This document shows, one piece after another, positions 15,662 through 23,423 of a DNA stretch of 24,208 bases. The stretch is taken from the NCBI GenBank assembly GCA_002292945.1, contig DBCG01000057.1, positions 11,354-35,561 of the forward strand. The letters run 5' to 3'. Source of the stretch: Proteobacteria bacterium UBA964. Its GTDB lineage: Bacteria > Pseudomonadota > Gammaproteobacteria > Steroidobacterales > Steroidobacteraceae. The translations under genes and the position numbers were made by a program. The notes below the pieces were generated by a model, which made no database searches, was not told the origin of the DNA, and was given only the letters and a program-made list of their open reading frames with translations. Each line of letters starts with the position of its first letter. Positions within the stretch are counted from its first letter, which is position 1.

Positions 15662-16402
15662 GTGTACAACCTGATGTTCCTCGCGTTCGCCGCCCTGCAG
15701 GTCGCGCTGTTCGTCTGGTTGCTGCGCCTCTGGCGCGGAACGCGGTCTCCGGCGGCCGCCGTGCTGCTGGTGCCGCAGTTCTTCCTCATCTGGGACAACC
15801 TTCGCGTCGCCTCGGGCGTGGTGTTGGGCCACGGGCCCCTGCTCTACTGGTTGTCATGGCCCTCGTTCTGGGCGCATTGGCTGTTCGGCTGCTGGCTGAT
15901 CATCGCCAGCGGCTCGATCTTGCGCCTCGCCGGGTTCGACTTCGCGAAGCAGCGCCGGGTCATGGGGGCATTCTGTCTCACCGCCGTCGCGCTGATGGTC
16001 CACGACCTTCCTTATCTTTGGACCCGCGACATCTACCCGGTCTGCGAGCTCGGGCTGATCCGTTACAGCGGTGCGGTCAACGAGGCGTCGCGCTGCAGCG
16101 CCGGGCAGGCCTTGGTCACGAGCGACTTCCCGCTCGCGCCGGTCGTCACCTGTCTGGTCGTCATCGGCAGCGGCGCGCTGCTGTGGGTACGTCGCGGCTT
16201 CCCCTGGATGACGCTGGGTGGCGTCGCCATGCTGCTCACCGCAGCGCTGCCCGTGCTACGCGACCACAAGCTCGATAACTTCGGCGAGGTGCTGATCGTG
16301 CTCGGTGCGACGCTCGCCATCGCACGCTTCGCGCCGGCTAGCCCGCGAGGCGATCCGACAACTCCAGCAGATGAGAGACCTCGAGGTCCGGGGTCGGACT
16401 GA
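15662..16402 (+). CDS. seven-helix integral membrane protein of unknown function
   Basis: I do not recognise this 246-residue protein. It has about seven hydrophobic segments (near 5-23, 31-50, 67-88, 98-118, 158-177, 181-199 and 207-224). An extra-membrane loop at about 121-157 carries Cys128, Cys145 and several charged residues, and the polar tail is Pro/Gly/Asp-rich. Charged or polar residues inside helices (FFLIWDNLRV, MVHDLPYLW) suggest binding or transport rather than a simple anchor. The start is taken as the GTG at 15662 because GGAG lies seven bases before it; an ATG at 15674 is a possible alternative. It follows the quinone reductase-like gene by 30 bases. Its last 65 bases overlap the 3' end of the convergent HAD gene. 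Confidence 0.8.
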   Translation: MYNLMFLAFAALQVALFVWLLRLWRGTRSPAAAVLLVPQFFLIWDNLRVASGVVLGHGPLLYWLSWPSFWAHWLFGCWLIIASGSILRLAGFDFAKQRRVMGAFCLTAVALMVHDLPYLWTRDIYPVCELGLIRYSGAVNEASRCSAGQALVTSDFPLAPVVTCLVVIGSGALLWVRRGFPWMTLGGVAMLLTAALPVLRDHKLDNFGEVLIVLGATLAIARFAPASPRGDPTTPADERPRGPGSD

Positions 16403-17030
16403 GCTCTGCCGGCCACGGCGTGCCCGTCCGGTTGACCCACGCGGCACGGCATCCGGCCGCACGCGCGGCCACCACGTCGAGGTGGGGATTGTCGCCCACA
16501 TAGAGCATCTCCTGAGGCGTGACGCCGAGCGCGGCAGCCGCCGCCAAGAAGGCTCCGGCCTCAGGCTTGGCGCAGCCGACCGATTCGGCGTTGAGCATGC
16601 CGACGAAATGGTCGTGCAGACCGATGCGCCGCAGATCGGCGTTGCCGTTCGAGAAGGTGGCGAGCGGATACCGTGCGCCGAGCGCGACCAACGCCGGGAC
16701 GACATCCTCGAACAAGTCCACCTCGTTGCGTGCCGCGATGAAGACCTCGAAGGCCGCCTCACCCACGGCCCCATCGTGGCCGTGCCGCAGTGCGATGCGC
16801 CGCAACGCCTCGGTACGCAGCCAGGTCATGTCGTGGGCGCGTGCGGGGTGTTCGGCTGCGAGCGTGGTGCGCACCTGGAAGATCGTCTCAGGGGTCAGGT
16901 GCGGGACGAGACCCGGATGCTGCGAGGCGATGAAGTCCGCCACGCGAGCTTCGGCGCGGACCAGGACCGGTCTGACCTCCCAGAAGGTGTCGTCGAGGTC
17001 GAAACAGAGTGCGCGGATGGCAGGGGTCAT
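16338..17030 (-). CDS. HAD-superfamily phosphatase, YigB-like
   Basis: A 230-residue cytoplasmic HAD hydrolase. Motif I is FDLDDT at 10-15 (nucleophile Asp11, acid/base Asp13), motif II is FSNGN at 126-130, motif III is AKPEAGAF at 154-161 with Lys155, and motif IV is YVGDNPHLD at 177-185. Overall it tracks E. coli YigB, a flavin-pathway phosphatase acting on 5-amino-6-(5-phosphoribitylamino)uracil: DLDDT followed by RPVL, the NGN motif II, and an ending DLEVSHLLEL like YigB's DLEISRL. HAD enzymes are promiscuous, so the substrate is likely but not certain. The ATG at 17030 is the natural start. Its 3' end overlaps the convergent membrane-protein gene by 65 bases. Confidence 0.88.
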   Translation of the reverse strand: MTPAIRALCFDLDDTFWEVRPVLVRAEARVADFIASQHPGLVPHLTPETIFQVRTTLAAEHPARAHDMTWLRTEALRRIALRHGHDGAVGEAAFEVFIAARNEVDLFEDVVPALVALGARYPLATFSNGNADLRRIGLHDHFVGMLNAESVGCAKPEAGAFLAAAAALGVTPQEMLYVGDNPHLDVVAARAAGCRAAWVNRTGTPWPAELSPTPDLEVSHLLELSDRLAG

Positions 17031-17058
17031 GAGGTACGGCAGGCTCCCGGCAAGGGGC

Positions 17059-17064
17059 TACAAT
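17059..17064 (+). promoter_or_regulatory. candidate -10 element for the S9 peptidase gene
   Basis: TACAAT (five of six consensus bases) lies 41 bases before the peptidase ATG in the 75-base divergent gap. The matching -35 region (about 17035-17041) is poor, so this is tentative. Confidence 0.3.
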
Positions 17065-17105
17065 CAAGGTATCGCTTTGTACCGGTACGCACCGCGGAGC
17101 ACAAC

Positions 17106-19196
17106 ATGTCGATGCCACCCCTTCTCGTCGCCCTCGCCGTCCTCGCCGTGGCCGCGACCACCCAGCCCGCGGCGGCAGACGCCGCGAGCCTCAAGGGCTT
17201 CACCGCCAACGATCTGGTGCGACTCGCGCGCGTCTCCGACCCGCAGATCTCACCCGATGGGCGCCGCGTCGCGTACACGCTTCGCGAGACCGACCTCGAG
17301 GCCGACCGCGGCCGAACCGATCTTTGGGTGCTCGAGCTCGCCGCGCGTCCGCGGGACGGGGTATCGAGCCCGCCGCGACGGCTGACCCAGCACCCTGCCT
17401 CCGACAGCACGCCGCGTTGGGCGCCGGATGGTCTTGGGCTCTACTTCCTCTCGAGCCGCGGCGGCAGCTCACAGGTCTGGTACTTGGCGCTCGCGGGCGG
17501 CGAACCGCAGCAGGTGACCACACTGCCCCTCGATGTCGGCTCGTTCGAGGTCTCGCCGCGCGGCGATCGGCTCGCCGTCTCGATGGAGGTGTTCCCCGAT
17601 TGCGCGGACCTCAAGTGCACCGTCGACCGCGAGGCCGCGCTCGGCAAGCAGAAAGCGAGCGGCCTCATCTACGACCAGCTGTTCGTCCGTCACTGGGACA
17701 CCTGGAAGGACGGTCGGCTGTCGCAGCTCTTCACACTGCCGATCGCTGCCGATGGCAAGGCCGACAAGCCGGTCAATGTGTCACGCGCCGTGCGCGCCGA
17801 TGTGCCTTCGAAGCCCTTCGGTGGCGACGAGGACTACGCGTTCAGCCGCGACGGTGCGCGCATCGTGTTCAGCGCACGGCTTTCCGACCGTAGCGAGCCG
17901 TGGTCCACGAACTTCGATCTCTACGAGGTCGCGGCCGACGGCAGCGATGCGCCGCGCAACCTCACCGCCGACAACCCCGCTTGGGATGCGCAGCCGGTGT
18001 TCCTGGCGAACGGCGATCTCGCCTGGCTCGCCATGGCCCGTCCGGGATTCGAGGCCGACCGCTTCAAGGTGATGCTGCGCAGTGCGCGCGACGGCAAGGT
18101 ACGTCCGCTCACCGGCGACTGGGACCGCTCGGTCGGCCATCTCGGCGCGAGCTTCGACGGCAAGCGCCTGTTGGCCACGGCCGACGACATCGGCCAAGTA
18201 GCGTTGTTCGAGATCGACCCCGCGACGGGTGCGCGCAGCCGACTCGTCGGTGAAGGGCAGGTGCAAGCCTTCGCCCCTGCCGTCCAAGGCGTCGTCATCG
18301 CCTGGGCCTCGCTCGGATCGCCGCCCGACCTGCATCTCGCCGCGCGCGGCCAGCCGCCCGCGCGTCTCACCTCGGTCAACGCCGCCCTGCTCAGTGCGCG
18401 TGAACTCGGCGCGGCGGAGCAGTTCTCCTTCTCCGGCGCCGACGGCGCGAAGGTCCACGGATATGTCGTGAAGCCGCAGGGCTGGATCCCGGGCAAGAAA
18501 TACCCGATCGCGTTCATCGTGCACGGCGGCCCGCAGGTCAGCTTCGCCAATCATTGGTCATGGCGCTGGAACCCGCAGGTCTATGCGGGTGCGGGCTACG
18601 GCGTCGTGTTCATCGATTTCCACGGTTCGCCCGGCTACGGTCAGGCGTTCACCGATTCCATCAGCCAGGATTGGGGCGGCAAACCGCTCGTCGATCTGCA
18701 GAAAGGCCTCGATGCCGCGCTCGCCCGATACGACTGGCTGGACGGCACACGCGCCTGTTCGCTCGGCGCATCCTATGGCGGCTTCATGCAGAACTGGATC
18801 GCCGGCAACTGGCCGGACCGGTTCAAGTGCATCGTCAACCACGCCGGTATCTTCGACCAGCGCACGATGTACTACACCACCGAGGAACTGTGGTTCACCG
18901 AATGGGAGAACGGCGGCCCCTACTACGCCAACCCGCAGGTGCACGAGAAGTTCAACCCGGCCGACCATGTGACGAAGTGGAAGACGCCGATGCTCGTGAT
19001 CCACGGCGCGCTCGACTACCGCGTGCCGTACTCGCAAGGCCTCGCGACCTTCACCGCACTGCAGCGCCAAGGCGTCGAGAGCCGGCTCGTGTTCTTCCCG
19101 GACGAGAACCACTGGATCCTGAAGCCCGCCAACAGCCTGCTGTGGCACGCCGAGGTGATCGGGTGGCTGGACAAGCACACCGGAGAAACACGCTGA
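17106..19196 (+). CDS. secreted S9 family peptidase (prolyl oligopeptidase/acylaminoacyl-peptidase type)
   Basis: A 696-residue exported serine peptidase expected to act on peptides in the periplasm. A signal peptide covers about 1-25 (LLVALAVLAVAA, cleavage near AAADA). A seven-bladed WD40-like beta-propeller at about 35-430 shows repeated blades such as ISPDGRRVAYTL and WAPDGLGLYFLSS. The alpha/beta-hydrolase domain at about 440-690 has HGGP at 473-476 (oxyanion), GASYGG at 554-559 (Ser556), HGALDYRVP at 633-641 (Asp637) and DENHW at 666-670 (His669), so the catalytic triad is complete. The ATG at 17106 follows GGAG at six bases; a second ATG two codons later is possible. It is divergent from the HAD gene and convergent with the ATP-grasp gene 22 bases away. 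Confidence 0.95.
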   Translation: MSMPPLLVALAVLAVAATTQPAAADAASLKGFTANDLVRLARVSDPQISPDGRRVAYTLRETDLEADRGRTDLWVLELAARPRDGVSSPPRRLTQHPASDSTPRWAPDGLGLYFLSSRGGSSQVWYLALAGGEPQQVTTLPLDVGSFEVSPRGDRLAVSMEVFPDCADLKCTVDREAALGKQKASGLIYDQLFVRHWDTWKDGRLSQLFTLPIAADGKADKPVNVSRAVRADVPSKPFGGDEDYAFSRDGARIVFSARLSDRSEPWSTNFDLYEVAADGSDAPRNLTADNPAWDAQPVFLANGDLAWLAMARPGFEADRFKVMLRSARDGKVRPLTGDWDRSVGHLGASFDGKRLLATADDIGQVALFEIDPATGARSRLVGEGQVQAFAPAVQGVVIAWASLGSPPDLHLAARGQPPARLTSVNAALLSARELGAAEQFSFSGADGAKVHGYVVKPQGWIPGKKYPIAFIVHGGPQVSFANHWSWRWNPQVYAGAGYGVVFIDFHGSPGYGQAFTDSISQDWGGKPLVDLQKGLDAALARYDWLDGTRACSLGASYGGFMQNWIAGNWPDRFKCIVNHAGIFDQRTMYYTTEELWFTEWENGGPYYANPQVHEKFNPADHVTKWKTPMLVIHGALDYRVPYSQGLATFTALQRQGVESRLVFFPDENHWILKPANSLLWHAEVIGWLDKHTGETR

Positions 19197-19202
19197 GGCG
19201 GT

Positions 19203-19218
19203 CGCGTCACACGACGCG
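19203..19218. terminator. small hairpin at a convergent gene junction
   Basis: CGCGTC at 19203-19208 pairs with GACGCG at 19213-19218 across a four-base loop, in the 22-base space between the peptidase stop and the ATP-grasp stop. It has no T run on either strand. It could serve as a weak two-way terminator but is short enough to be chance. Confidence 0.25.
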
Positions 19219-20253
19219 TCAAGCGTAATCGGCCCGCCACTCCGCCTTGTACGCCAGTCCGAGCGAGACGACGCGCGCCAGCAGATCCTGGTAGCCGATG
19301 CCGGCTGACAGCGCCGATTGCGAGAAATCCTCTACCTGAGCGAGGCAAGGGTTGGCGTTGGCCTCGAGCAGGAACACCTGCCCATCGGCGCGGATGCGGA
19401 AGTCCATGCGGGCGTAGCCTGAAAGGCCGAGGCTGCGGTAGATTCGGCGCGACAACGCATCCAGTCGGGCCACCACCGCGGGGGCGAGATCGACCGCCGC
19501 CGCGCGGGTGATGCCATGGCGCTGTTGGTACTTGCGGTCCCACTTCACCTTGCGGGTGGCGATCCCGGCCTGCCCTTGCGCCAAAGAACCGAAGCTCAGC
19601 TCCCACACCGGTAACCGCGTCAGGCGCTCGTTGCCGAGCACGCCGACATACACCTCGCGTCCATCGACGTACTCCTCGACCAAGGCGTCGGTGCCGACCT
19701 GGTCGTGGATGAAGGCGACGCGATCACGCAATTGCTGCGGATCCTGGATGACGGAGGCCTGCGCGATGCCGAGCGATGCGTCTTCGGTCGCCGACTTCAC
19801 GAACAAGGGATAACGCAGGCGGGACGGCACCCGGAACTTGATGCCACGGCGCAGCACCGCGAACTGCGGCGTCGGGATGCGATGGTAGGCGAGCAGCTGC
19901 TTGCACAGCGGCTTGTCGCGCGACAGCAGCAGCCCGCGCGGGTTGCAACCGGTGTAGGGCTGTTGCATGAGTTCGAGGAAGGCCACGACATGCTGGTCGT
20001 AGGTGACGATCCCGTTGAACTCCTCGAGCAGGTTGAAGACGATATCGGGTCTCCATTCGGTGATGGCGGTGCGCAGCTCCGTGAGGCTGTCGAGCACGCC
20101 GAGGCAGCGGACCTCGTGACCCACCGCGCGCAGGGTCGTGATGACATCGAACTCGGTGCGCCAGTCGTCGATCTGTTGGTCGGTGAGGCCCGCCGTGCTC
20201 TCAGGGGGCACCAACGACGGATGGACGAGGACCAGGATCCGGAGCATCTTCAT
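19219..20253 (-). CDS. ATP-grasp ligase, D-Ala-D-Ala ligase-like, of unknown substrate
   Basis: A 344-residue cytoplasmic ATP-grasp protein that should form an acyl-phosphate on a carboxylate and join it to an amine. The N-terminal domain has PDIVFNLLEEFNG at 69-81 and PYTGCNPRGLLLSRDK at 99-114, both Ddl-like. The ATP-binding part has FVKSATEDASLGI at 151-163 (Lys153), LVEEYVDGREVYVGVLGN at 191-208, and the metal site MDFRI at 283-287 plus LLEANANPCLA at 296-306 (Asp284, Glu298, Asn300), so catalysis looks possible. The Ddl ending NTSPGMT is replaced by ANPCLA, and the protein is not encoded among cell-wall genes, so a true D-Ala ligase is unlikely. The ATG at 20253 overlaps the metallopeptidase stop (ATGA). 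It is the last gene of the cluster. Confidence 0.88.
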   Translation of the reverse strand: MKMLRILVLVHPSLVPPESTAGLTDQQIDDWRTEFDVITTLRAVGHEVRCLGVLDSLTELRTAITEWRPDIVFNLLEEFNGIVTYDQHVVAFLELMQQPYTGCNPRGLLLSRDKPLCKQLLAYHRIPTPQFAVLRRGIKFRVPSRLRYPLFVKSATEDASLGIAQASVIQDPQQLRDRVAFIHDQVGTDALVEEYVDGREVYVGVLGNERLTRLPVWELSFGSLAQGQAGIATRKVKWDRKYQQRHGITRAAAVDLAPAVVARLDALSRRIYRSLGLSGYARMDFRIRADGQVFLLEANANPCLAQVEDFSQSALSAGIGYQDLLARVVSLGLAYKAEWRADYA

Positions 20254-21275
20254 AGCGTGAACCTCAGTCTTCCGCCCGCGCGCGCGGCGCGCGCCAACCG
20301 TCGAAGCATGCGGGCGGCGGCGGCACGACCTTCGCGCGGTGTGCCCCGCAACCACAGCCGTCGCTCCTGGCAACGGTCGATGACGACCCCCACCAATTGC
20401 CTGGCGACATAAGGGTCGAGGTCGAGACGCTCCACCACATCGGCCACCAGACCGGAGCGGATGCTGCGCAGCAACGGCGCGGCGCGGCGTGCCCGCGCCC
20501 GTGGCGGGCGCGGACCGAAATCTCGACCGAAACAACCATCCACCAACGCGTAGTCGCGATGGGCGCGGCGCTCGACACCGCGGCGGTAGTATTCGCGCAG
20601 CGTCAGTCCGTCGGTGGCCACGGCATCGATGCGATGCTTGGAACGCACCGGCGGTGCGCGGCCGCGGATGTCCGCCATCAGCGCGTCCATGCACTCGAGC
20701 TTGCGCAGCGCCGGCCAGCCGGCGTAACGGCTACGCCAACGGGATCTCGGCGCCAACCAGAGCGCGAAGGTCTCGGCGAAATCCTCCGCCGGATGCGCCT
20801 GCGCATACCAACCGTCGAGATGCTGGACGAATCCGCGGCTCAGAGGATCGACCGAGTAGGCGTCGGGATAGGGTGCGAGCGGCGGGCCGAAGCTCTCTCG
20901 CCAAGCGCGACGGCGACGCAGGCGATAGGCGGAATCTATGGCGTGTCCCGCCTCGTGGCGCAGGATGCGCATGAGGCCGGTGGCGTTGCCGCCCTCGACG
21001 ACGCCGTTCATCCGACGCTCCAAGCGCTCGAGGCGTGGATGCGCGAGATAGAACGGGATGGCGATACCGGGGATGCCGTCGGGCGAGAACCATTCCTCCG
21101 CGAACCAGACATGCGGCCGCAGAGCGATGCCACGCGCATCGAGTTCGGCGTGCAGGCGGCGGATCGCGCGGCGCAGCACCGCACGGCGTGGGCGGCCCAG
21201 ACGCAGATCGCGGAACCGCATCCGCAACATGGCGGCGTCCGTCTCAGCGGCCCATGCGGGTCTTCTGCGCGCCAT
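20250..21275 (-). CDS. putative gluzincin-type zinc metallopeptidase
   Basis: A 341-residue protein with no signal peptide or membrane helix. It carries RHEAGHAID at 106-114, an HExxH zinc site (His107, Glu108, His111), and further on HPAEDFAETFALWL at 161-174, where Glu168 (or Glu164) could be the third zinc ligand as in gluzincins. It fits proteins annotated only as putative zinc-binding metallopeptidase. The N terminus and the C-terminal third are rich in Arg, suggesting contact with nucleic acid or acidic partners, or simply base composition. The ATG at 21275 is set by a strong GAGGAGG. The gene overlaps the ATP-grasp start by four bases and follows the ADP-ribosylglycohydrolase-like gene by 57. 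The substrate is unknown; a product or target shared with the ligase is likely. Confidence 0.82.
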   Translation of the reverse strand: MARRRPAWAAETDAAMLRMRFRDLRLGRPRRAVLRRAIRRLHAELDARGIALRPHVWFAEEWFSPDGIPGIAIPFYLAHPRLERLERRMNGVVEGGNATGLMRILRHEAGHAIDSAYRLRRRRAWRESFGPPLAPYPDAYSVDPLSRGFVQHLDGWYAQAHPAEDFAETFALWLAPRSRWRSRYAGWPALRKLECMDALMADIRGRAPPVRSKHRIDAVATDGLTLREYYRRGVERRAHRDYALVDGCFGRDFGPRPPRARARRAAPLLRSIRSGLVADVVERLDLDPYVARQLVGVVIDRCQERRLWLRGTPREGRAAAARMLRRLARAARAGGRLRFTL

Positions 21276-21332
21276 ACTCGCCTCCTCGAACGGGGCTCCA
21301 TGAGACCGCGGATCAAGCCCTTGTCCCGCACT

Positions 21333-22220
21333 TTACGCCGGGTCCACCAGACCGACCAAGGCCTCGGCGAGCAACGCATCAGCGAGGTCTGCGATCATGC
21401 TGCGATGCGCGATCGCGGCCACCCACGCCGCCGGGATCGCCTCGAGGCCGTAGTGCGCGCCCGCCAACTGACCGCTCAGCGCACCGACTGCATCGGCGGG
21501 ACCACCGAGGTTCACGGCGCGCAGGACCGTATCCTTGAAACCGACGCCGACGGAGAACCCCTGCACCACCGCGCTGAGCACGGCGGCTGGGCGTGACGAT
21601 CCGTCCCAAGCAGCGCTGCGCAAATCGTCGCCTGACGCCAGGATCACCGTCGGCGCGGCGCCCCGCAACGCGACCTGCATCATGTCCGCGAACGCGCGGG
21701 TCGCCGTGAAGGTCTGCGGCTCGTGGCAGGTCACGGTAGCGCTCTCGCGCACCGCTGATCGCAGCGCTTCGCGATCGTCCAGGTAACGCATGGCGAACGG
21801 CGCCACACGGGCCGGGGCGTCGGCAGCATCGAAGAGCGACGGGTCGGGAACGCCATCCACCAAGGCTCGCGCCACACTGGCGCTGATCCCGAGGCATTCG
21901 CCGGTCGCGGAACCCTCGCCCTCACGCTGCCACCGCCGCCATCGCTCGCGTTGATCCTCGGGATCGCTGCGCCCGATCTCGAGCAGGCTGCGCGCTGCGC
22001 CGAGCGCGAGCGACATGTGTGCGGCCCAAGCGCCGCGCGGCAGGTCGAGCGGACCCCCGCCGAGGAGGTCCCGCACCGGCGGGAACGCCCCGGGTCGGCC
22101 ATAGATCGCCGGGGCCGACAAAGCCTCGCCGACCGCCAACCCGAACAGCGCGCCATGGAACCGGCTGCGCACCCGCGCCACCTGCGCGAGCAGGTCACGC
22201 TCGGCGGTGGTCTCGGACAC
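21333..22220 (-). CDS. ADP-ribosylglycohydrolase-fold protein, probable pseudoenzyme
   Basis: A 295-residue protein with the DraG/ARH layout: FHGALFGLAVGEALSAP at 21-37, RDLLGGGPLDLPRGAW at 50-65, SATGECLGISASV at 104-116, and AVNLGGPADAVGALSGQL at 235-252. The family needs two Mg ions held by TDDT, by Asp in a DIGN-like block, and by GGDADT. Here those read AAHM (66-69), GISA (111-114) and GGPADA (239-244), so nearly all metal ligands are gone while the scaffold is kept. Hydrolase activity is therefore doubtful; a binding or regulatory role for ADP-ribose or a nucleotide is inference. Start: a GTG at 22220 or a TTG at 22232 (the latter overlaps the ttcA stop as TTGA); neither has a clear ribosome site. 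The longer ATG form from 22412 would overlap ttcA by 180 bases and is rejected. Confidence 0.82.
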   Translation of the reverse strand: MSETTAERDLLAQVARVRSRFHGALFGLAVGEALSAPAIYGRPGAFPPVRDLLGGGPLDLPRGAWAAHMSLALGAARSLLEIGRSDPEDQRERWRRWQREGEGSATGECLGISASVARALVDGVPDPSLFDAADAPARVAPFAMRYLDDREALRSAVRESATVTCHEPQTFTATRAFADMMQVALRGAAPTVILASGDDLRSAAWDGSSRPAAVLSAVVQGFSVGVGFKDTVLRAVNLGGPADAVGALSGQLAGAHYGLEAIPAAWVAAIAHRSMIADLADALLAEALVGLVDPA

Positions 22221-22228
22221 ATCGACGC

Positions 22229-23050
22229 TCAAGGCCCCGCCCGCAACGCGGCGAAATCGAACAACCGCGGGTCGGCGAGATGCCCCGCCTCGACTTGGCG
22301 CAAGGCCGTGAAGATCGACTCGGTGCGGCCGGGGTGCTCGCGCTCCCAAGCCGTCAACATCCCCTTGATGGCGCGGCGCTGCGCGTTCTCCTGGGATCCA
22401 CAAAGATTGCATGGGATGATCGGGAACCGTCTGGCCCGTGCGTAGCGCGCGATGTCGCGCTCGGCGCAGTAGGCGAGCGGTCGGATGACGATGTTGCGGC
22501 CGTCGTCCGATCGGAGCTTCGGCGCCATCGCCTTCAACCGCCCGCCGTGGAACAGGTTGAGGAACAGCGTCTCGACGATGTCATCGCGGTGGTGGCCGAG
22601 CGCGATCTTGGTGACGCCGTTCTCGGCAGCCCAACGGTAGAGCGCGCCGCGCCGCAACCGCGAGCACAGCCCGCACATCGTGCGACCCTCGGGGATCACG
22701 CGCTTGACCACCGAGTAGGTGTCCTGCTCGATGATGTGGTACGGCACACCCTGCGCGCTCAGCCAATCGGGCAGCACTTCCGCCGGGAAATCCGGCTGCT
22801 TTTGGTCGAGGTTCACGGCCACGAGCTCGAAACCCACCGGGGCACTGCGCTGCAGCGACAGCAGCAGATCGAGCAGGGTGTAGGAGTCCTTGCCGCCCGA
22901 GAGGCAGACCATCACCTTGTCGCCCTCGACGATCATGCCGTAGTCGGCGATCGCCTTGCCGACCTGCCCGCGGAGCTGGGCTTGCAGCTTGCGGAAGGTG
23001 CCGGAGGGACGCGTCGGATCGGCGCGCAGATCAGCCTGCACCGGCACCAC
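22229..23050 (-). CDS. ttcA: tRNA 2-thiocytidine biosynthesis protein TtcA
   Basis: Iron-sulfur ATPase that thiolates cytidine 32 of certain tRNAs. The 273 residues contain the PP-loop SGGKDSYTLL at 51-60, CGLC at 126-129 and CNLC at 214-217 (the cysteines that hold the Fe-S cluster and take part in sulfur transfer), GHHRDDIVETLFLNLFHGG at 152-170, and PLAYCAERDI at 191-200. All key residues are present. The start is one of several GTG codons (23050, 23047, 23041); the first overlaps the MAPEG gene by 20 bases, and none has a good ribosome site, so coupled translation is likely. The conserved N-terminal FRKLQAQLRGQVGKAI block fits any of them. It sits inside the minus-strand cluster. Confidence 0.96.
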   Translation of the reverse strand: MVPVQADLRADPTRPSGTFRKLQAQLRGQVGKAIADYGMIVEGDKVMVCLSGGKDSYTLLDLLLSLQRSAPVGFELVAVNLDQKQPDFPAEVLPDWLSAQGVPYHIIEQDTYSVVKRVIPEGRTMCGLCSRLRRGALYRWAAENGVTKIALGHHRDDIVETLFLNLFHGGRLKAMAPKLRSDDGRNIVIRPLAYCAERDIARYARARRFPIIPCNLCGSQENAQRRAIKGMLTAWEREHPGRTESIFTALRQVEAGHLADPRLFDFAALRAGP

Positions 23051-23423
23051 GCGCCGCGACCACGATCAGCCAGACACAGGCGCCGAAGCCCGCAGCCCAT
23101 ACCAAGGAGCGCAGGGTGGCCAGGTCGGCGAGATAACAGGCGAGGTACCCGATGCGCGCGGCGAGGAAGATCCCCGCGACCATCGCGAGCGTCGCATCGG
23201 GGACGCCCCCTGCGACCGCCGCGAGCAGCGCTGCTGCGTAGACGGCAAGCGCCTCCCAAGAATTCTGCTGGGCGGCATGCGCACGCGCACGGTATCCGGC
23301 GAGCTGTGCGAGCCAGGCGCGCGGATTGCGGTTGTCGTAGCGCGTGGGGCCGGCCTTGGAGATGCCGGCACAGACGATCGGGAACATCACGGCGACGAGC
23401 AAGGTCCAAAGAGCAAGAGTCAT
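23031..23423 (-). CDS. MAPEG family membrane protein
   Basis: A 130-residue protein of the MAPEG superfamily (membrane-associated proteins in eicosanoid and glutathione metabolism). Four hydrophobic helices are visible (about 3-20, 57-73, 78-97 and 106-124). The loop after helix 1 carries YDNRNPRAWLAQLAGYRARA at 29-48, continuing to AHAAQQNSWEAL at 48-59, the family's conserved RAxxAxxNxxE-like signature. Bacterial members may bind glutathione, but many have no known activity. The ATG at 23423 follows AGGAG at a good distance and overlaps the stop of the small membrane-protein gene (ATGA), and its own end overlaps ttcA, so it is an internal member of the operon. Confidence 0.93.
   Translation of the reverse strand: MTLALWTLLVAVMFPIVCAGISKAGPTRYDNRNPRAWLAQLAGYRARAHAAQQNSWEALAVYAAALLAAVAGGVPDATLAMVAGIFLAARIGYLACYLADLATLRSLVWAAGFGACVWLIVVAARGAGAG

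Noticed and set aside
19219..20253. True D-alanine-D-alanine ligase (ddl)
   Set aside because: The fold and ATP site agree, but the ending of the metal loop differs and the context is not mur/fts; kept as a ligase of unknown substrate.
22221..22412. Longer ATG form of the ADP-ribosylglycohydrolase-like protein
   Set aside because: It would overlap ttcA by 180 bases and the extra N terminus shows no family similarity.
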